24,649 nt of DNA. It comes from a virus. Location: the IMG/VR virus record IMGVR_UViG_3300037963_005153, positions 1-24,649 of that record; one strand, written 5' to 3'. Below the pieces are notes generated by a model that was given only the letters and a program-made list of their open reading frames with translations, was not told the DNA's origin and did no database searches. The position numbers were made by a program, and so were the translations under genes. Positions 22,807 to 24,649 of this stretch are shown in pieces (within the stretch, counting starts at the first letter, position 1; each line of letters opens with the position of its first letter).

Positions 22807-24649
22807 ATGGCAATTAATAAGAATTTTGTCGTCAAGAACGGCATAGAAGTCAACACTAATCTTATTGTTGCGGACACTGATAGTAATAAGGTTGGTATAG
22901 GCACAACCGTACCTGAATATACCCTTCATGTCTTTGAGGGTGCTGGTATTGGTGTCACAAATATTACCGTAACTGGAATTAGCACCAATTTAGATGAATT
23001 AAATGTTGGTGTAGGTGGAACAACTCTCACAGTATTATCAAATGCCACCGCTGGTATTGCAGGATCGGTAGGTGTAGGAACCGATGCTCCTGGATATTTA
23101 CTTGAGGTTCACTCTCCTGTCACTTCAGGGCAGACTGCATTATATGTTAGAGGTGACATGGTTGTCACTGGTGATATCAACATTGATGATATCAGCATTG
23201 GTGATTTAAATGTCTCTGGTATCTCAACATTTGTAGGAAATGTAATCATTGGAACTGGTGCTACTGTAGGATTTGGTAGCACTGCATTCTTTAAAGACCA
23301 TGCCAAAGCGATTTTTGGTGATGGCGAAGACCTAAAAGTCTATCATGATGGAAGTAATTCATATATTAGCGATACTGGAACTGGTGGTTTAATCGTTGGT
23401 TCTAATTCATTAACCATTAAGAATGCGGCACTTAATGAAACTCAAGCAGTATTTACTGAAAATGGATCAGTAGAACTTTACCACGATAATGGTAAGAGAT
23501 TTGAAACCAATGCTATAGGTGTTGAGGTTTCTGGAACTCTCCAATCTACTGGTATCACAACTCTGGCTTCTTCTGGTGGCATCACAACCACTGGTGGTGA
23601 CCTGTATGTTGGTGGAGACCTCTATATTAATGAAGATATTGTTCTTGATACCAACCTGAATATTCTGGGTATTGCAACTGTTGGTTCTATCCACGTCACA
23701 GGTATCTCCACTCTGGATGGAACAGTTAATGGACCAAATCTAACTAATTCCGTTGTTGTTGGAACTGGTCTCTCTGTTCATGGTTCGGCAACTGGTGTTG
23801 CAGTAACTCTTGCAGGTGCTGGTGGTATCACAACCACTGGTGGTGACTTCTATGTTGGTGGAGACCTTTATATTAGTGAAGACGTTGTTCTTGATACCAA
23901 CCTGAATATCCTTGGTATCGCAACGATTGGTACTCTTCAAGTCAGCAGCACCAGTGGTATCAATACTATTTCGAGTACAGTTCAGTCCTCAAGTAAGGAC
24001 ACTGGTGCATTGGTCATTGAAGGTGGTGTTGGTATTGAGAAAAATCTCTTCGTTGGTGGTGGTGCTGAAGTAACAGGAATCACCACAATTACTGGCACTC
24101 TTGATGCTAATGGCGCATTAGATGTAGATGGACATACTGAACTTGATGATGTAAATGTATCTGGTACTGCTACAATTACCACTTTTAATGTTGGTACTGC
24201 AGGACAAACATTAGTTGGTATCACAACCATACTTGATGAAGATAATATGGCATCAGACAGTGCGGCAGCACTGGCCACTCAGCAATCAATTAAGGCATAT
24301 GTTGATTCTCAAGTAACAGCATCTGATTTAGATTTCCAAGGTGATAGTGGTGGTGCTCTAAGTGTTGACCTTGATAGTCAAACTTTCACCATTGCTGGTA
24401 CATCAAATGAGATTGAGACCTCAGGTTCAGGTCAAACACTCACTATTGGACTTCCTAATGATGTCACTATTGGACAAGATTTAACGGTAACACGCAATGT
24501 ATCGATTGCAGATTCCATCTTCCACACTGGAGATACTGATACTGCTCTTCGTTTCCCTACTGCTGATACATTTACAGTAGAAACTGGTGGTGCTGAGAAC
24601 GCAAGATTTACCAGTAGTTCTATTACTTTCAAAGCACCAGATGGAGGTA
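22807..24649 (+). CDS. Tail-fibre-like protein with repeated modules (3' truncated)
   Basis: An open frame of 614 codons running off the window end without a stop, starting MAINKNFVVKNGIEVNTNLI after a strong SD. The protein is built of short beta modules: NKVGIGTTVPEYTLHV (like GIG repeats of tail fibres), GDGEDLKVYHDGSNSYISD, two near-identical GGITTTGGD(L/F)YVGGDLYI segments, an ALATQQSIKAYVDSQV segment common in phage fibres, and DTDTALRFPTADTFTVETGG near the end. These modules are typical of cyanophage tail-fibre/virion structural proteins and of trimeric fibre shafts. The missing C-terminal part probably includes the tip or an intramolecular chaperone. Expression should be late, given the perfect TATAAATA. 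Which fibre it forms cannot be told from sequence alone. Confidence 0.75.
   Translation, partial: MAINKNFVVKNGIEVNTNLIVADTDSNKVGIGTTVPEYTLHVFEGAGIGVTNITVTGISTNLDELNVGVGGTTLTVLSNATAGIAGSVGVGTDAPGYLLEVHSPVTSGQTALYVRGDMVVTGDINIDDISIGDLNVSGISTFVGNVIIGTGATVGFGSTAFFKDHAKAIFGDGEDLKVYHDGSNSYISDTGTGGLIVGSNSLTIKNAALNETQAVFTENGSVELYHDNGKRFETNAIGVEVSGTLQSTGITTLASSGGITTTGGDLYVGGDLYINEDIVLDTNLNILGIATVGSIHVTGISTLDGTVNGPNLTNSVVVGTGLSVHGSATGVAVTLAGAGGITTTGGDFYVGGDLYISEDVVLDTNLNILGIATIGTLQVSSTSGINTISSTVQSSSKDTGALVIEGGVGIEKNLFVGGGAEVTGITTITGTLDANGALDVDGHTELDDVNVSGTATITTFNVGTAGQTLVGITTILDEDNMASDSAAALATQQSIKAYVDSQVTASDLDFQGDSGGALSVDLDSQTFTIAGTSNEIETSGSGQTLTIGLPNDVTIGQDLTVTRNVSIADSIFHTGDTDTALRFPTADTFTVETGGAENARFTSSSITFKAPDGG
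23575..23678 (+). repeat. Internal direct repeat, copy 1
   Basis: A 104-base in-frame unit, coding for GGITTTGGDLYVGGDLYI and following residues, that recurs 246 bases later with 10 mismatches, mostly at third codon positions. It marks a duplication of a fibre-shaft module. Confidence 0.85.
23821..23924 (+). repeat. Internal direct repeat, copy 2
   Basis: The second copy of the 104-base unit at 23575-23678, in the same frame (82 codons apart). The protein differs at three of about 34 positions (L/F, N/S, I/V), consistent with a duplicated fibre segment under purifying selection. Confidence 0.85.

Noticed and set aside
23467-23940. Two similar minus-strand frames (23467-23694 and 23740-23940) that look like a duplicated Cys/Asn-rich peptide pair
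   Set aside because: They are antisense shadows of the duplicated fibre module on the + strand; no SD or promoter, and the + frame is clearly coding.

Overview
This window reads as a stretch of the virion-structure region of a T4-like (myovirus) cyanophage infecting marine picocyanobacteria (Synechococcus or Prochlorococcus). The reasons are a gp27/gp5-type baseplate hub, very large tail-fibre-like proteins, T4-late-type (N)TAAATA motifs ahead of genes, a CP12 gene (a regulator of the cyanobacterial Calvin cycle), two 2-oxoglutarate/Fe(II) oxygenases of the kind common in marine cyanophages, a tRNA-Leu, AT-rich composition and tight packing. All genes seen are on the + strand. The first and last genes are cut by the window ends.

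Layout. Positions 1-4909 hold the hub region: the end of a tape-measure-like protein with a built-in peptidoglycan amidase, a gp27-like hub protein, the small metabolic gene cp12, and a gp5-like OB-fold hub protein without a lysozyme domain. Positions 4949-11750 hold a 1554-residue protein built from four PA14-like modules, an EF-hand-bearing spike-like protein, and two paralogous proteins sharing a FxIPHPxK module. Positions 11747-14233 form a small-gene islet: a perfect-consensus sigma-70 promoter, several 53-91 residue proteins, a tRNA-Leu(UAA) preceded directly by a terminator-like hairpin, two oxygenases overlapping by one base, and a strong terminator. Positions 14226-24649 hold three large host-recognition/tail-fibre-type genes: a 1976-residue protein, an 852-residue Ig/glycine-rich protein, and a truncated repeat-rich fibre.

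How it fits together. The tape-measure/amidase, gp27-like, gp5-like and spike genes would make the central, cell-puncturing part of the tail. The parts T4 combines in one gp5 protein (OB fold, murein hydrolase, needle) seem here to lie in separate genes. The large downstream proteins would form peripheral baseplate and adhesin structures. CP12 is the odd member: it is known in hosts and cyanophages to inhibit the Calvin cycle by binding GAPDH and PRK, yet it sits inside the hub operon, overlapping gp5 by one base.

The most unusual architecture is in the 852-residue protein, where a glycine-rich domain appears to be inserted inside an Ig-like domain, with a second glycine-rich domain at the C terminus. 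Function calls rest on motif recognition by eye; no database search was run.
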